This document shows positions 7,180-16,278 of a stretch of DNA of 44,496 nucleotides, piece by piece. Position 1 is the stretch's first letter. Every line of letters begins with the position of its first letter. This stretch comes from Candidatus Fermentithermobacillaceae bacterium. Lineage in GTDB: Bacteria; Bacillota; Sulfobacillia; Fermentithermobacillales; Fermentithermobacillaceae. The stretch spans positions 2,234-46,729 of the forward strand of contig JAGPNG010000013.1 of the NCBI GenBank assembly GCA_018052475.1, written 5' to 3'. The position numbers and the translations under genes were made by a program. Under the pieces are notes generated by a model that saw nothing but the letters and a program-made list of their open reading frames with translations, was not told the origin of the DNA and made no database searches.

Positions 7180-8277
7180 TCACTCTATAGGAACAAGTCT
7201 ACCTGTTAGTTTTTTCATCACGTCTGGTAGGGTTGTGTATTCTAACTCATCAAGTCCAAGCCTGTGAGGCTCGAAAGGACCATGAGATCTCATATAGTCA
7301 GCGATCTCATTTGCCATCTGTCTTGCTCTATCGTATGCGGTGTCTGCGAAAAAGTCCTGGGGTCCGACAAGCTTCCCATTGCACAGCTGGAACCCTAGAG
7401 CTACAACTCGAGGCGGCCCATCGAACCTAGTAGGCGTACTCCGTTCTACACTGCACGGCATCAAGGGCCCATGGTGAGAACCTCTCATCCACCCCGAAAC
7501 CAGATGGGGATGAGAGAATGGCTCTAGAACTTCACCTACGGCTGGCATTCCGCTTTGGCACCTTACGATACATACCGGGTCATCTTTACCTATGTATCTG
7601 CCAGCCATAAGGTTAAGCCTCTGCGTGGACGAAGTAGCTGCTATGTCATCTAGAGTCCTCGAATAGATTGATTTAATGCAATACCGCCCTGGAGCACCTA
7701 TGAAAACTAACATGTCGTAGATTTCTTCTGGACAGTGAAACACCACACGTTTGTTATCGATAAGATCGTGAACTTCAAAATCAAATCCTTTGTGCATCTT
7801 GGGGTCTATAACTAGGCCTGCCGTATTAAAGGGGTCAGCGAATATCTTATACAGCGGAAGATTCCAAGCACCTGGTTCTGTCTTGTCAGCCATAAAGATG
7901 ACCACAGGTTCAGACGGTCTTTCTTCGAATTCCATTTCCGCAACTCCAGGACCTAGCCCTTTGATGTTGCCCGAAAAAGAATCAGCGAGAAGATCTTGGC
8001 CCGCCCCGTAGAGTTTGAGACTTCGCGCAACCTCCGTAGCGGCCATGAAAGCACCCCACGCAAGTTCGTGAATCTCTTTGCAGTCTACACCGAGGCGATG
8101 GGTCATTATAAGTTCCATATCGTCGCCTACGTGCGTAACGTAGTAATCGGTAAGCAACTCCTTGCCATGTTCGCTCAAGTAGCGCTTAGCGGTTTCCATA
8201 AGTTGTGGGTGAACACTGGAATGCCCAACAATTCCTCCTACATCTGCCTTGATTACCGATAAGGTGATCTTTGACAC
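7180..8277 (-). CDS. fbp: Bifunctional fructose-1,6-bisphosphate aldolase/phosphatase (archaeal type, class V FBPase)
   Basis: A 365-residue cytosolic enzyme that condenses dihydroxyacetone phosphate with glyceraldehyde-3-phosphate and dephosphorylates the product, making gluconeogenesis one-way to fructose-6-phosphate. The start, MSKITLSVIKADVGGIVGHS, and GLGPGVAEMEFEERPSEP, FMADKTEPGAWNLPLYK, FADPFNTAGLVIDP and GWMRGSHHGPLMP are hallmarks. The Schiff-base lysine is K231, with Y228 (GRYIGKDDP) and Y347 (EYTTLP), one position off the K232/Y229/Y348 of the Sulfolobus enzyme. Metal-binding acidic residues in THVGDD and AGQDLLADSFSGN are present. The start is GTG with GGAGGGAG six bases upstream. 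The family is found in archaea and mostly thermophilic, deep-branching bacteria, which suggests an autotrophic or peptide/acid-based carbon economy. Confidence 0.96.
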   Translation of the reverse strand: MSKITLSVIKADVGGIVGHSSVHPQLMETAKRYLSEHGKELLTDYYVTHVGDDMELIMTHRLGVDCKEIHELAWGAFMAATEVARSLKLYGAGQDLLADSFSGNIKGLGPGVAEMEFEERPSEPVVIFMADKTEPGAWNLPLYKIFADPFNTAGLVIDPKMHKGFDFEVHDLIDNKRVVFHCPEEIYDMLVFIGAPGRYCIKSIYSRTLDDIAATSSTQRLNLMAGRYIGKDDPVCIVRCQSGMPAVGEVLEPFSHPHLVSGWMRGSHHGPLMPCSVERSTPTRFDGPPRVVALGFQLCNGKLVGPQDFFADTAYDRARQMANEIADYMRSHGPFEPHRLGLDELEYTTLPDVMKKLTGRLVPIE

Positions 8278-8400
8278 TTATACTCCCTCCGAAATCATTA
8301 TGATTTACTTAGGAACAGTACTACCGATCCTTAATCCGTTATACCTACTGTCTAGACTATAGCATAACCCACGAGTCCAATTCTTTCCTGTGGCATCGGT

Positions 8401-9105
8401 TCATGCATCTATATCATAAGATCTACGCATGTTGGTCCGTCTGAGGATGATTGATAGAAACATGCCTACAACAAATCCGCCGACGTGAGCCCAAAATGCC
8501 ACACCTCCTTGAGCTTGAACTCCAATAGAGGCTACCCCGGACATCAAGTTGGTTGCAAACCAAACCAAGAGAAATACCAAAGCGGGCAGTTCTACCACGG
8601 GCAATAAGCAACCTACGGGAACTAAAGCAATGACCCGCGCTCCAGGAAAGTTGACAAAGTAGGCCCCCATTACACCGGCTACCGCTCCGCTCGCACCTAC
8701 CATTGGAAGCATTGAGTTTGGATCAAATACTACGTGAGTTATGGATGCGCAGACCCCCGCAGCCAGGTAGAAAAACAAGTACCTGAAATGACCTAAGATG
8801 TCTTCGACGTTATCTCCGAAAACGAAAAGATAAAGCATGTTTCCAACTAAGTGGACCCAGCCCACATGTATGAAAAGTGACGTAAACATGCTCAGTAAAC
8901 CACCTGTCTGAACCAAAACCTCAGGAGGAAGATTCCTGTAGTTGGTAATGACTCCCGGGATAACGCCCCACTTGACGACGAATTCTTGCAGGGCAGGTTC
9001 GGGTAGGCTAAGTTCCCAGGCAAATACAAGTATATTTACGATTATCAACATCCAGTTAATGTAAGACCTCGAGCGGGTCATCTGCACATCCTTTATGGGT
9101 ATCAA
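8401..9105 (-). CDS. Rhomboid family intramembrane serine protease
   Basis: A 234-residue polytopic membrane protease. The catalytic serine lies in GASGAVAG (about S139), paired with His in FWAHVGGF (about H207). The WVHLVGNMLYLFVFGDNVE loop carries the conserved H-x3-N, and about six or seven hydrophobic helices are visible. The longest frame starts at GTG 9114, but a TTG at 9105 gives MIPIKDVQMTRS, the usual beginning of this family, and GGGTG lies about seven bases before it, so 9105 is preferred. Substrates are unknown. It lies 123 bases upstream of the FBP aldolase/phosphatase gene on the same strand and is divergent from the M28-type peptidase. Confidence 0.93.
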   Translation of the reverse strand: MIPIKDVQMTRSRSYINWMLIIVNILVFAWELSLPEPALQEFVVKWGVIPGVITNYRNLPPEVLVQTGGLLSMFTSLFIHVGWVHLVGNMLYLFVFGDNVEDILGHFRYLFFYLAAGVCASITHVVFDPNSMLPMVGASGAVAGVMGAYFVNFPGARVIALVPVGCLLPVVELPALVFLLVWFATNLMSGVASIGVQAQGGVAFWAHVGGFVVGMFLSIILRRTNMRRSYDIDA

Positions 9106-9303
9106 GTCTAGCACCCTTTCTATCTAATAGATGGGGACTGCGATGCACCAAATGTACCATTGATAGAATTCTACTTTAGTTTCGAAATAACCTCAACTCA
9201 ATGCGCGCCAATGTCCGAAGAATCCATGCAGGAATTGGCCGACGTCATGTGAAACCTGTATTTTGGAGAAGTATTCCTATTAAGCAACGAAAGGGATGAC
9301 CTT

Positions 9304-11325
9304 ATGTTTCAAAAAGAGCTAGAGAAGATACAACATGAGTTTTCCGGCGGCAGTGCGTTTCAACACGTAAGCGAAATAGCTCGTTACCACAGAATTCAAG
9401 CTAGTCCTGGATTTCGAGAAGCCGCGAACTATGTCTGTTCCACGTTGAATTCCTTCGGGATTTCCGCGGAAGTGCTCTCATTTCCAGCCAGATCGGGCGT
9501 GAACTGGTGGTGTGAATCCAGCTTTTCGGAATGGGATTGCGAAGACGCAGAACTTGTGCTGATTGATGGCGACAAGAAGATACGATTGTGCTCCTATCGG
9601 GAGAACAAGTTGTCTCTGATACAAAGAAGCAAACCTACCCACCCCGACGGAATTGAAACTGAGGTGGTTTACGTTGAAACGGGGGATGAACCGAACTCAT
9701 ATGCGGGGCTAGACGTCAAGGGGAAAATCGTTTTTTCAAGAGGGAATCCAACCTCTGTCGCTCAACTAGCCGTAGGGAAACATGGCGCGTTAGGAATCAT
9801 ACTAGACAACATGACCGAAATCGCTCCAATTAGAGATAGGCTAGATCTGCCAGATGCCAGACAATACACCTCTTTCTGGCCTGTGTCGGAAAAAGACGCC
9901 TTAGGATTTGGGTTTGTGCTTTCGCCGAGGCAAGGAGAGATGATAAGACGCCGGTTTTCGGCCGGAAAGGAGGTAAAGGTATGCGCAAGAGTTGATTCCA
10001 GATTCTATGACGGCGAAATCGAAGTGGTCTCTGCATGCATACCCGGAGCCACATCTGAGGAGACTGTGGCTATGGCCCACTTATGCCATCCCCAACCATC
10101 CGCGAATGACAACGCCTCCGGGTCGGGAACGCTCATAGAAACAGCCAGAGTTCTCAATACCCTTATACGTTCCGGCCAACTAGATAAACCGTTGCGGACT
10201 ATTAGGTTCCTCTGGGTACCGGAGATGACGGGCAGCTATGCTTATCTCGCTTCGGCTGAGAAAAGAATAGGAGAAGTAGTATCGGCTATTAACTTGGATA
10301 TGGTAGGCGAGAATCAGGACCTGTGTAAGGGCCCCCTTGTTGTAGAGAAACCACCCCGATCTACACCCGGTTTTGGGGGATATCTCGCAGAATCAATCCT
10401 AAGATACGTCGCAAAACAATCGCCCAATCTTGCGGGCACGTTTTCATATGCCCTATTCAAATGGGCAGTTTCACCATTTTCGGGAGGCAGCGATCACTGC
10501 ATTTGGTCAGATCCTTCCGTAGGTGTGGCATGTCCGATGCTCATTCAGTGGCCTGACAAGTTCTATCACACCAGCGAAGATACAATTGATAAGGTTGACC
10601 CTAACATGCTAAAGATAGTTGGAACCATAACTGGGACGTACCTCTACTTTTCGGCTGACATGACTTCGGCGGAAGCTTCATGGCTTGCTAAGGAGATGCT
10701 CTCAGTGTTTCCGATTGAAATCTACGATGCGGTAAACTGTATTGTAAAGACGTGTGACAACCCACAAAAAGGCGCTCGCCTGTTATCCAAGCGAGTAGAA
10801 TTCCTCAAATCCAGATGTATAGAAGACCTAAAGAGTCTCACAAAGTTCTTGGAGCCTGAAAGCATGTCTGAAAGCAGCCTCGAGCAGACAATCGCTTTCC
10901 TTGAATCCACCTCAAACCATATAAGGTCCGCAGGCCTTGAGAGCCTGTGCGCGAAATACGGTCTATCACATAAAGATCTTCTCTGCGAGGCTTCATTGCC
11001 TTCTCCAGACGAATGGGATCTCAAAGCAAAGGCCATTGTCCCTAAACGACTGTTTAGGGGACCTTTGTCTTCCAGAACGAAGAACCTCCTTACGGACGAA
11101 TCTCGAGAAAACATGTCTCAGATTCAGACGAAATGGAAAAACGAATCAGCCATGTTTCAATATTTCGTGTATTGGATTGACGGAAATCGTTCGATCTTTG
11201 AAATTGCAGACCTGGTTGAGGGGGAAATGGGAATGAGGAACACTCAAGCCCTTATCGAGTACGCCGAAGTCCTGCGCAAGGCAGGCCTCATAGAGACTAA
11301 CCCAAGTGTAGACAGTCAGATGTAG
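9304..11325 (+). CDS. M28-type zinc aminopeptidase with PA domain and C-terminal winged-helix-like module (DUF4910-like)
   Basis: A 673-residue protein without a clear signal peptide. Residues about 120-240 look like an inserted PA domain (LDVKGKIVFSRGN, LAVGKHGALGIIL). The di-zinc peptidase core follows: H262 and D269 in LCHPQPSANDNASG, E307 in VPEMTGS, D332 in NLDMVGEN and H422 in YHTSED. Roughly 440-673 is a helical extension ending in YWIDGNRSIFEIADLVE...LRKAGLIETN, a pattern like a winged-helix or PqqD-type fold. The arrangement resembles DUF4910-type peptidases. The start ATG has an AAGGG site seven bases upstream. It is the only plus-strand gene between 4226 and 18730 and is convergent with ireB. 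Confidence 0.85.
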   Translation: MFQKELEKIQHEFSGGSAFQHVSEIARYHRIQASPGFREAANYVCSTLNSFGISAEVLSFPARSGVNWWCESSFSEWDCEDAELVLIDGDKKIRLCSYRENKLSLIQRSKPTHPDGIETEVVYVETGDEPNSYAGLDVKGKIVFSRGNPTSVAQLAVGKHGALGIILDNMTEIAPIRDRLDLPDARQYTSFWPVSEKDALGFGFVLSPRQGEMIRRRFSAGKEVKVCARVDSRFYDGEIEVVSACIPGATSEETVAMAHLCHPQPSANDNASGSGTLIETARVLNTLIRSGQLDKPLRTIRFLWVPEMTGSYAYLASAEKRIGEVVSAINLDMVGENQDLCKGPLVVEKPPRSTPGFGGYLAESILRYVAKQSPNLAGTFSYALFKWAVSPFSGGSDHCIWSDPSVGVACPMLIQWPDKFYHTSEDTIDKVDPNMLKIVGTITGTYLYFSADMTSAEASWLAKEMLSVFPIEIYDAVNCIVKTCDNPQKGARLLSKRVEFLKSRCIEDLKSLTKFLEPESMSESSLEQTIAFLESTSNHIRSAGLESLCAKYGLSHKDLLCEASLPSPDEWDLKAKAIVPKRLFRGPLSSRTKNLLTDESRENMSQIQTKWKNESAMFQYFVYWIDGNRSIFEIADLVEGEMGMRNTQALIEYAEVLRKAGLIETNPSVDSQM

Positions 11326-11335
11326 TTTTCGTTCG

Positions 11336-11376
11336 GACAGGTGACGTGAAAACTTGTAATCAACGCGTCACCTGTC
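11336..11376. terminator. Long inverted repeat between the convergent M28-type peptidase and ireB
   Basis: Arms GACAGGTGACG (11336-11346) and CGTCACCTGTC (11366-11376) are perfectly complementary around a 19-base loop. The right arm reaches the ireB stop codon, and the left arm starts 10 bases after the peptidase stop. Neither direction has a T run after the stem, so this is a hairpin shared by two convergent genes; a terminator role is inferred from position. Confidence 0.5.
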
Positions 11377-11639
11377 TACGGTTTGCGGTATTGACCTATG
11401 TATACCCGTATGAGTTCCTCAAGAATTTCATCTCGTTCGACTGTGCGGACAAGACTTCTTGCGCTGTTGTGACTCGTAATGTAGGTAGGGTCACCCGACA
11501 CGAGATAACCGGCCATTTGACTAATGGGGTTATGGCCCTTTTCTTTAAGAGCGTCGTAGACCTTTAAGATAACCTCCCTGGTCTTGTTTTCGGTTTCCGG
11601 TTTTACCTCAAAGAATCTGGTTTCTTCAAATTCAGCCAT
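11376..11639 (-). CDS. ireB: IreB family regulatory phosphoprotein (UPF0297, formerly DUF965; YrzL)
   Basis: An 87-residue cytosolic protein with a nearly invariant family sequence: an EETRFFEV start, [55 protein letters not shown]. In Enterococcus faecalis IreB is phosphorylated on N-terminal threonines by the PASTA-domain kinase IreK and acts in cell-envelope stress resistance. T7 here lies in the comparable N-terminal stretch, so similar control is possible but not shown. The ATG has GGGAGGG seven bases upstream. It follows alaS by 69 bases, the standard gene order in Bacillota, but the expected next gene, ruvX, is displaced to 5.2 kb downstream. Confidence 0.95.
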   Translation of the reverse strand: MAEFEETRFFEVKPETENKTREVILKVYDALKEKGHNPISQMAGYLVSGDPTYITSHNSARSLVRTVERDEILEELIRVYIGQYRKP

Positions 11640-11708
11640 ACTGTAACCCTCCCATGTTTTTTATGTATTCTCTCCGGAAGATAAAATATCCTCTAGGACG
11701 ACAAGACG

Positions 11709-14396
11709 CTACCTTGAAATAACGCTGAGGATCCTACCCGCTTCCCGAGATGCGATTTCCAAGGCCCTTTGCATCTCTGAGATGTTCTTTCCTCCAGCTT
11801 GCGCCAGGTGTTTCTTGCCGCCGCCTGAACCGCCTAGAACTTTGGCAGGTTCTTTTATGATCGTCCTTGCATCAACTCCAATGTCTGTAAGGTTGCTTTC
11901 TACCATTACTAAGAGAAAAGCTCGTTCGTTTTTTGTCGAACCCAAAATGACAATTGATGCTCCTTGGTCTCTAAGTAGATCTCCTAGATAACGAAGGTCT
12001 TGCGCATCCATATCATCGTGACGTGATGTTACCACAATATGTCCTTGAACCATTACGGATGTTCTGCTGTCTCTCAAGAGTTGTGACGCCAGATCTCTCG
12101 TCCTTTGTTCCTTCAGACGCCTCAATTCGGTCTGCAAAGTCAGCATCTCATGTTTCAATCTCTCTATCTTTTCGATTATTTGATCAGGAGGACAGTCTAG
12201 CTTATTTGCGGTGTCCTTTACTACCGCCATCATGTGATTTATCCTAGATAGTGCGCTCTTGCCCGCTACTGCCTCTATCCTTCTTATTCCCGCTGCGACA
12301 GAGTATTGCGACTCAATTATGAAAGGACCTATCTCACCTGTGTGAGAAACGTGGGTCCCCCCACACAGTTCCTTCGAAAAGCCCTCTATATCGATTACTC
12401 TCACTGTTTCTTGATATTTGTCTTGAAATAGAGCTACTGCCCCTTTTTCCACTGCATCGGTGAGAGCAGTCTGGTACTCATGTACAGGCAGGTTGGCCAT
12501 TATTGCCTCATTTACAATGTTCTGAACTTGCTCAATCTCTTGATCCGTTATGTCATAAGAATAGGTGAAGTCAAATCTGAGGCGCGTGCTTTGGACCAGA
12601 GAACCTGCTTGCTGAACCTGAGCCCCTAAAACTTTCTTTAGTGCTCCGTGGAGCAAATGCGTTGCCGTGTGGTGTTGCTCAAGACCCTGTCGGCGCTGGC
12701 GGTCGACTACTGCAATGAGGTTCTGCCCTACGCTCAGACCTTTCTCATGGGCCTTCACCCGATGGAGCACTGTTCCATTGGGTGCCTTTTCAACCTGCAA
12801 GACGGTAGCTACGATGTCTCCCGAATCTGCTGTTTTGAGAAACCCAGTATCATGTTCCTGCCCTCCGGACGTTGCGTAAAAGGGAGTTTTGTCCAATATG
12901 ATTATTCCTTCGGAGTTTGCAGCGAGTTCTCCCGCTCTATCGCTTTGTGAGACAATGCCCAGAATTCTAACTTTATCCTCTGTAACAATATACCCGGTAA
13001 ACTCAGTTGGCGGCAAATCACTAACCAGCTCATACAATTCAACGTCATTTAGAAAGCTGTTTTTCCTCGCGTTTCTGCTTCGTTTCCTTTGCTCCTCAAG
13101 CAGTTTTTCGAAGCCTACTTCATCAACTGAAAGGCCGACTTCTCGCGCCATGTCCTTTGTAAGATCTATTGGAAATCCGAACGTGTCGTATAACATAAAT
13201 GCCTGATCGCCAGGTATGACTTTGAGGCCCTTTTTCAAGGATTCAGCAATCACCTCGGATGCTTTGGATTGGCCGCTTTCTAATGTGACTAAGAACTTCT
13301 GTTCATCGTTAGTCAATACGTTCATTATGAACTGTTCTTTTTCAGACAGCTCTGGATAAGCATCCTTCATGATATCTACTACTACAGGAACCAGATCGGC
13401 CAAAAAAGGCCGTTGTATTCCTAAGACCTTGCCGAACCTTATTGCACGCCTTAAGATACGCCTCATTACATAACCTCTGCCCTCGTTTGACGGGTAAACT
13501 CCGTCGCCGGCAAGAAAGGTGCAAGCTCGGACGTGGTCTGCTATCACTCTTGCGGCAAATACCTGGTTCGAGGTATCTCCCTTTACCCCTGAAATCTGCC
13601 AGACTTTGTGGATGAGAGGAATAAAAAGATCCGTGTCAAAGTTGCTATCGCCGCCCTGCAGAACCGACGCAATCCGCTCTAATCCCATGCCCGTGTCGAT
13701 GCTCGGCTTGGGTAGTGGGGTTAGAGTTCCGGTTTCATCGCGATAATACTGCATAAAAACAAGATTCCATATTTCCAGCCATCTGTCACAATCGCATACG
13801 CCGACACCGCAATTAGGACCACATTTATGACTCTCTCCTCTGTCAACTATGATCTCGGAGCATGGTCCGCAAGGACCTGTATCACCCATTGACCAGAAAT
13901 TCTCTTTTTCGTTCAACCTCACTATTCTAGATGATGGCAGCCCAGAGATACTCTTCCACAATGATTCCGCTTCGTCATCATCTTGAAAGACGGTAATCCA
14001 TAAGTGTTCGGGAGGGATCTCTAACACATGGACAAGAAAGTCCCATGCATACTCAATAGCCTCTTTCTTGAAATAGTCTCCAAATGAGAAATTGCCGAGC
14101 ATCTCAAAGAACGTGTGATGGCGTTTCGTGAACCCTACATTATCAAGATCATTGTGCTTACCACCTGCACGAACGCATTTTTGAGAACTCACGGCCTTAT
14201 CGTACGGTCTTGATTCGAGTCCTAAGAAAACGTTTTTGAACTGAACCATGCCTGCGTTTGTAAACAGCAATGTAGGGTCATCATGTGGCACCAAAGAAGA
14301 ACTCGGTACAATTGTGTGTCCCTTGCTGCTGAAATACTCCAGAAAAAGTCGGCGTATCTCGTTTGAAGAAAGATGTTTTCCAATACCTTCTGACAT
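11709..14396 (-). CDS. alaS: Alanyl-tRNA synthetase
   Basis: A full-length, 895-residue class II synthetase charging tRNA-Ala. The N-terminal aminoacylation domain has SSSLVPHDDPTLLFTNAGMVQFK (motif region), FFEMLGNFSFGDYFK and GMGLERI. The editing domain carries HHTATHLLH (zinc-binding H-x3-H) and CGGTHVSHTGEIG near residue 675, which clear mis-charged Ser and Gly. The C-terminal DHHA1/C-Ala domain ends with GGSGGGKKHLAQAGGK. The ATG has GGGAGGG seven bases upstream. It is preceded by proS by 53 bases and followed by ireB, so a proS-alaS-ireB transcript is likely. No room exists for a T-box leader directly in front of it. Confidence 0.98.
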   Translation of the reverse strand: MSEGIGKHLSSNEIRRLFLEYFSSKGHTIVPSSSLVPHDDPTLLFTNAGMVQFKNVFLGLESRPYDKAVSSQKCVRAGGKHNDLDNVGFTKRHHTFFEMLGNFSFGDYFKKEAIEYAWDFLVHVLEIPPEHLWITVFQDDDEAESLWKSISGLPSSRIVRLNEKENFWSMGDTGPCGPCSEIIVDRGESHKCGPNCGVGVCDCDRWLEIWNLVFMQYYRDETGTLTPLPKPSIDTGMGLERIASVLQGGDSNFDTDLFIPLIHKVWQISGVKGDTSNQVFAARVIADHVRACTFLAGDGVYPSNEGRGYVMRRILRRAIRFGKVLGIQRPFLADLVPVVVDIMKDAYPELSEKEQFIMNVLTNDEQKFLVTLESGQSKASEVIAESLKKGLKVIPGDQAFMLYDTFGFPIDLTKDMAREVGLSVDEVGFEKLLEEQRKRSRNARKNSFLNDVELYELVSDLPPTEFTGYIVTEDKVRILGIVSQSDRAGELAANSEGIIILDKTPFYATSGGQEHDTGFLKTADSGDIVATVLQVEKAPNGTVLHRVKAHEKGLSVGQNLIAVVDRQRRQGLEQHHTATHLLHGALKKVLGAQVQQAGSLVQSTRLRFDFTYSYDITDQEIEQVQNIVNEAIMANLPVHEYQTALTDAVEKGAVALFQDKYQETVRVIDIEGFSKELCGGTHVSHTGEIGPFIIESQYSVAAGIRRIEAVAGKSALSRINHMMAVVKDTANKLDCPPDQIIEKIERLKHEMLTLQTELRRLKEQRTRDLASQLLRDSRTSVMVQGHIVVTSRHDDMDAQDLRYLGDLLRDQGASIVILGSTKNERAFLLVMVESNLTDIGVDARTIIKEPAKVLGGSGGGKKHLAQAGGKNISEMQRALEIASREAGRILSVISR

Positions 14397-14449
14397 TTGC
14401 GAAACCCTCCCCGTCCTATGCCTACAACTACTGTCTTATCTTTAGCACC

Positions 14450-16186
14450 TCAATAGCGAGCGAACTCTCGGCGCAAGATTTCGGTTACTTCTTCCGATAG
14501 CCTGTCGATTGGAATGATCTGTGCATCTGCTTCCCTTCTAAGTTTGACTTCAGCGCCACATAGACTCAAACTTCGACTCGAAACTGTGATTCTCAAGGGC
14601 ATTCCCAAAAGGTCCGCATCGTTAAACTTAACCCCTGCGGATTCGTCTCTGTCGTCATAGAGTACTTCTACCTTGTTCTTCGAAAGCATCGTGTAGACTT
14701 GTTCTGAAACGGACAAAACCTCATCGGATGCCCCTACACTAAGCAGATGCACTTGGTAAGGAGCTACAGTTATTGGCCAAATGATACCCTGTTCGTCATG
14801 ATTTTCTTCTACAACGCAAGCAAGAAGTCTTCCGACGCCCATACCGTAACAGCCCATCACTGTAGGTATAAGGGCGCCCTTTTCTGACTGAAAACACGCA
14901 CCCATCGCTTTGGAATACTTGGTTCCAAGCATAAACGTATTGCCCACCTCGATGCCCCTTCTTACTTCCAATGGTGAACCGCACATAGCACAGAAATCAC
15001 CTGTTCTAGCTGCCGCTATTTCACCCGTTACGTCTATCTTGAAGTCTCTGCCAGGAACCACGTTTAGCATATGGTAATCGGCTTTGTTCGCACCTGCCAC
15101 ATACGATCGAGATTCCAGCACGCTATCATCTGCAACAACTAGGAACCGGTCTAAACCGAAAGGCGATAAGAAACCCTGTACTAGTCCACAGCTCTGCATC
15201 TCTTCAACCAGAGCGCGCCTAACCTCTCCGGTGTTCAAAAGATTGGCGAGTTTTCTTTCGTTTACATCCAAGTCACCACGAATGACAACGAGAATGGGTT
15301 TATCCTGCCCTTGAGCAAAATATACCATCGTTTTCAGAGTTGAGGTAGGGCTGACTCCCAGAAAACCGGATACCAGGTCTATTGTATTGCACCCCGGCGT
15401 AAGTACTTCTTGCGGCGTTTTTTGAGATGCTTCATCTGACGCGTTTGATTCTTCCAACACCTTGCTCTTGTCAAAGATCGCTACCTCACGATTGGCCGCA
15501 TATCCGCACTGAGGGCAAAGAATAATAGTATCCTCACCTACGTCTGTAAGGTAAGTGAACTCGTGAGCTTGGCTCCCCCCCATCATACCTACGTCAGAAA
15601 GGACTTTTACTACGGGCACGCCGCATCTTGTGCATATTTTCTCATACGCTTCACACATGAAAGGATAGTATTCCCTAAGGTCATTTTCGTCTGCATGGAA
15701 ACTGTAAGCGTCTTTCATGATAAACTCCCGTGCCCTAACAAGGCCTCCCCTGGATCTCGGTTCGTCCCTGAACTTTGTCTGAATGTGATATACAACAGAC
15801 GGCAGTTGTCTGTATGAATCAATGAAATGACGGGCAAGATCGGTCACCGGTTCTTCATGAGTCATAGCCAAGCACATGTCTCTTCCCGATCTGTCTTTGA
15901 ATCTTGCCATTTCAGGCCCAATCTCATACCACCTGCCAGATTCAATCCAAATATCTGCCGGATTAACGACCGGCATACATAGTTCTTGACCGCCTATGGC
16001 ATCCATTTCTTCCCGCATAATGTTTTCGATTTTTCGTACGCTTCGCCACGCAAGCGGCATATAAGTGTAGATGCCGGCAGCAAGTTTTGAAATAAGGCCA
16101 CTTTTGAGCATCAAACCATGCGAAGGCATTTCAATCTCAGATGGTTTTTCGCGTAACGTTCTCCCAAAAGATCTACTTAACCGCAT
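14450..16186 (-). CDS. proS: Prolyl-tRNA synthetase (bacterial type, with editing domain)
   Basis: A 578-residue class II synthetase for tRNA-Pro. Motif 1 and 2 areas are seen in MPLAWRSVRKIENIMREEMDAIGGQELCMPVV and TKFRDEPRSRGGLVRAREFIMKDAYSF. An insertion domain (about 225-385) deacylates Ala-tRNA-Pro and defines the bacterial-type enzyme. Motif 3 is GCYGMGVGRLLACVVEENHDEQGIIWP, and the C-terminal anticodon-binding domain ends near EILRREFARY. Length is typical. The ATG is preceded by GGGGGT about ten bases away, with AAAGGA closer. The upstream gap of 92 bases to the MFS gene is too short for a full T-box. Confidence 0.98.
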   Translation of the reverse strand: MRLSRSFGRTLREKPSEIEMPSHGLMLKSGLISKLAAGIYTYMPLAWRSVRKIENIMREEMDAIGGQELCMPVVNPADIWIESGRWYEIGPEMARFKDRSGRDMCLAMTHEEPVTDLARHFIDSYRQLPSVVYHIQTKFRDEPRSRGGLVRAREFIMKDAYSFHADENDLREYYPFMCEAYEKICTRCGVPVVKVLSDVGMMGGSQAHEFTYLTDVGEDTIILCPQCGYAANREVAIFDKSKVLEESNASDEASQKTPQEVLTPGCNTIDLVSGFLGVSPTSTLKTMVYFAQGQDKPILVVIRGDLDVNERKLANLLNTGEVRRALVEEMQSCGLVQGFLSPFGLDRFLVVADDSVLESRSYVAGANKADYHMLNVVPGRDFKIDVTGEIAAARTGDFCAMCGSPLEVRRGIEVGNTFMLGTKYSKAMGACFQSEKGALIPTVMGCYGMGVGRLLACVVEENHDEQGIIWPITVAPYQVHLLSVGASDEVLSVSEQVYTMLSKNKVEVLYDDRDESAGVKFNDADLLGMPLRITVSSRSLSLCGAEVKLRREADAQIIPIDRLSEEVTEILRREFARY

Positions 16187-16278
16187 ATCCTTTTACCCCC
16201 AGTGTAAGTATACGAAACAAAAGATAAAAACACACCATGACACGGAAAGTCATTTGTGTCTTTGTACGAATCTCCAAG

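Noticed and set aside
16187..16278. A T-box leader in front of proS
   Set aside because: The gap is only 92 bases and no T-box sequence or antiterminator stem was seen; the gap before alaS is shorter still.
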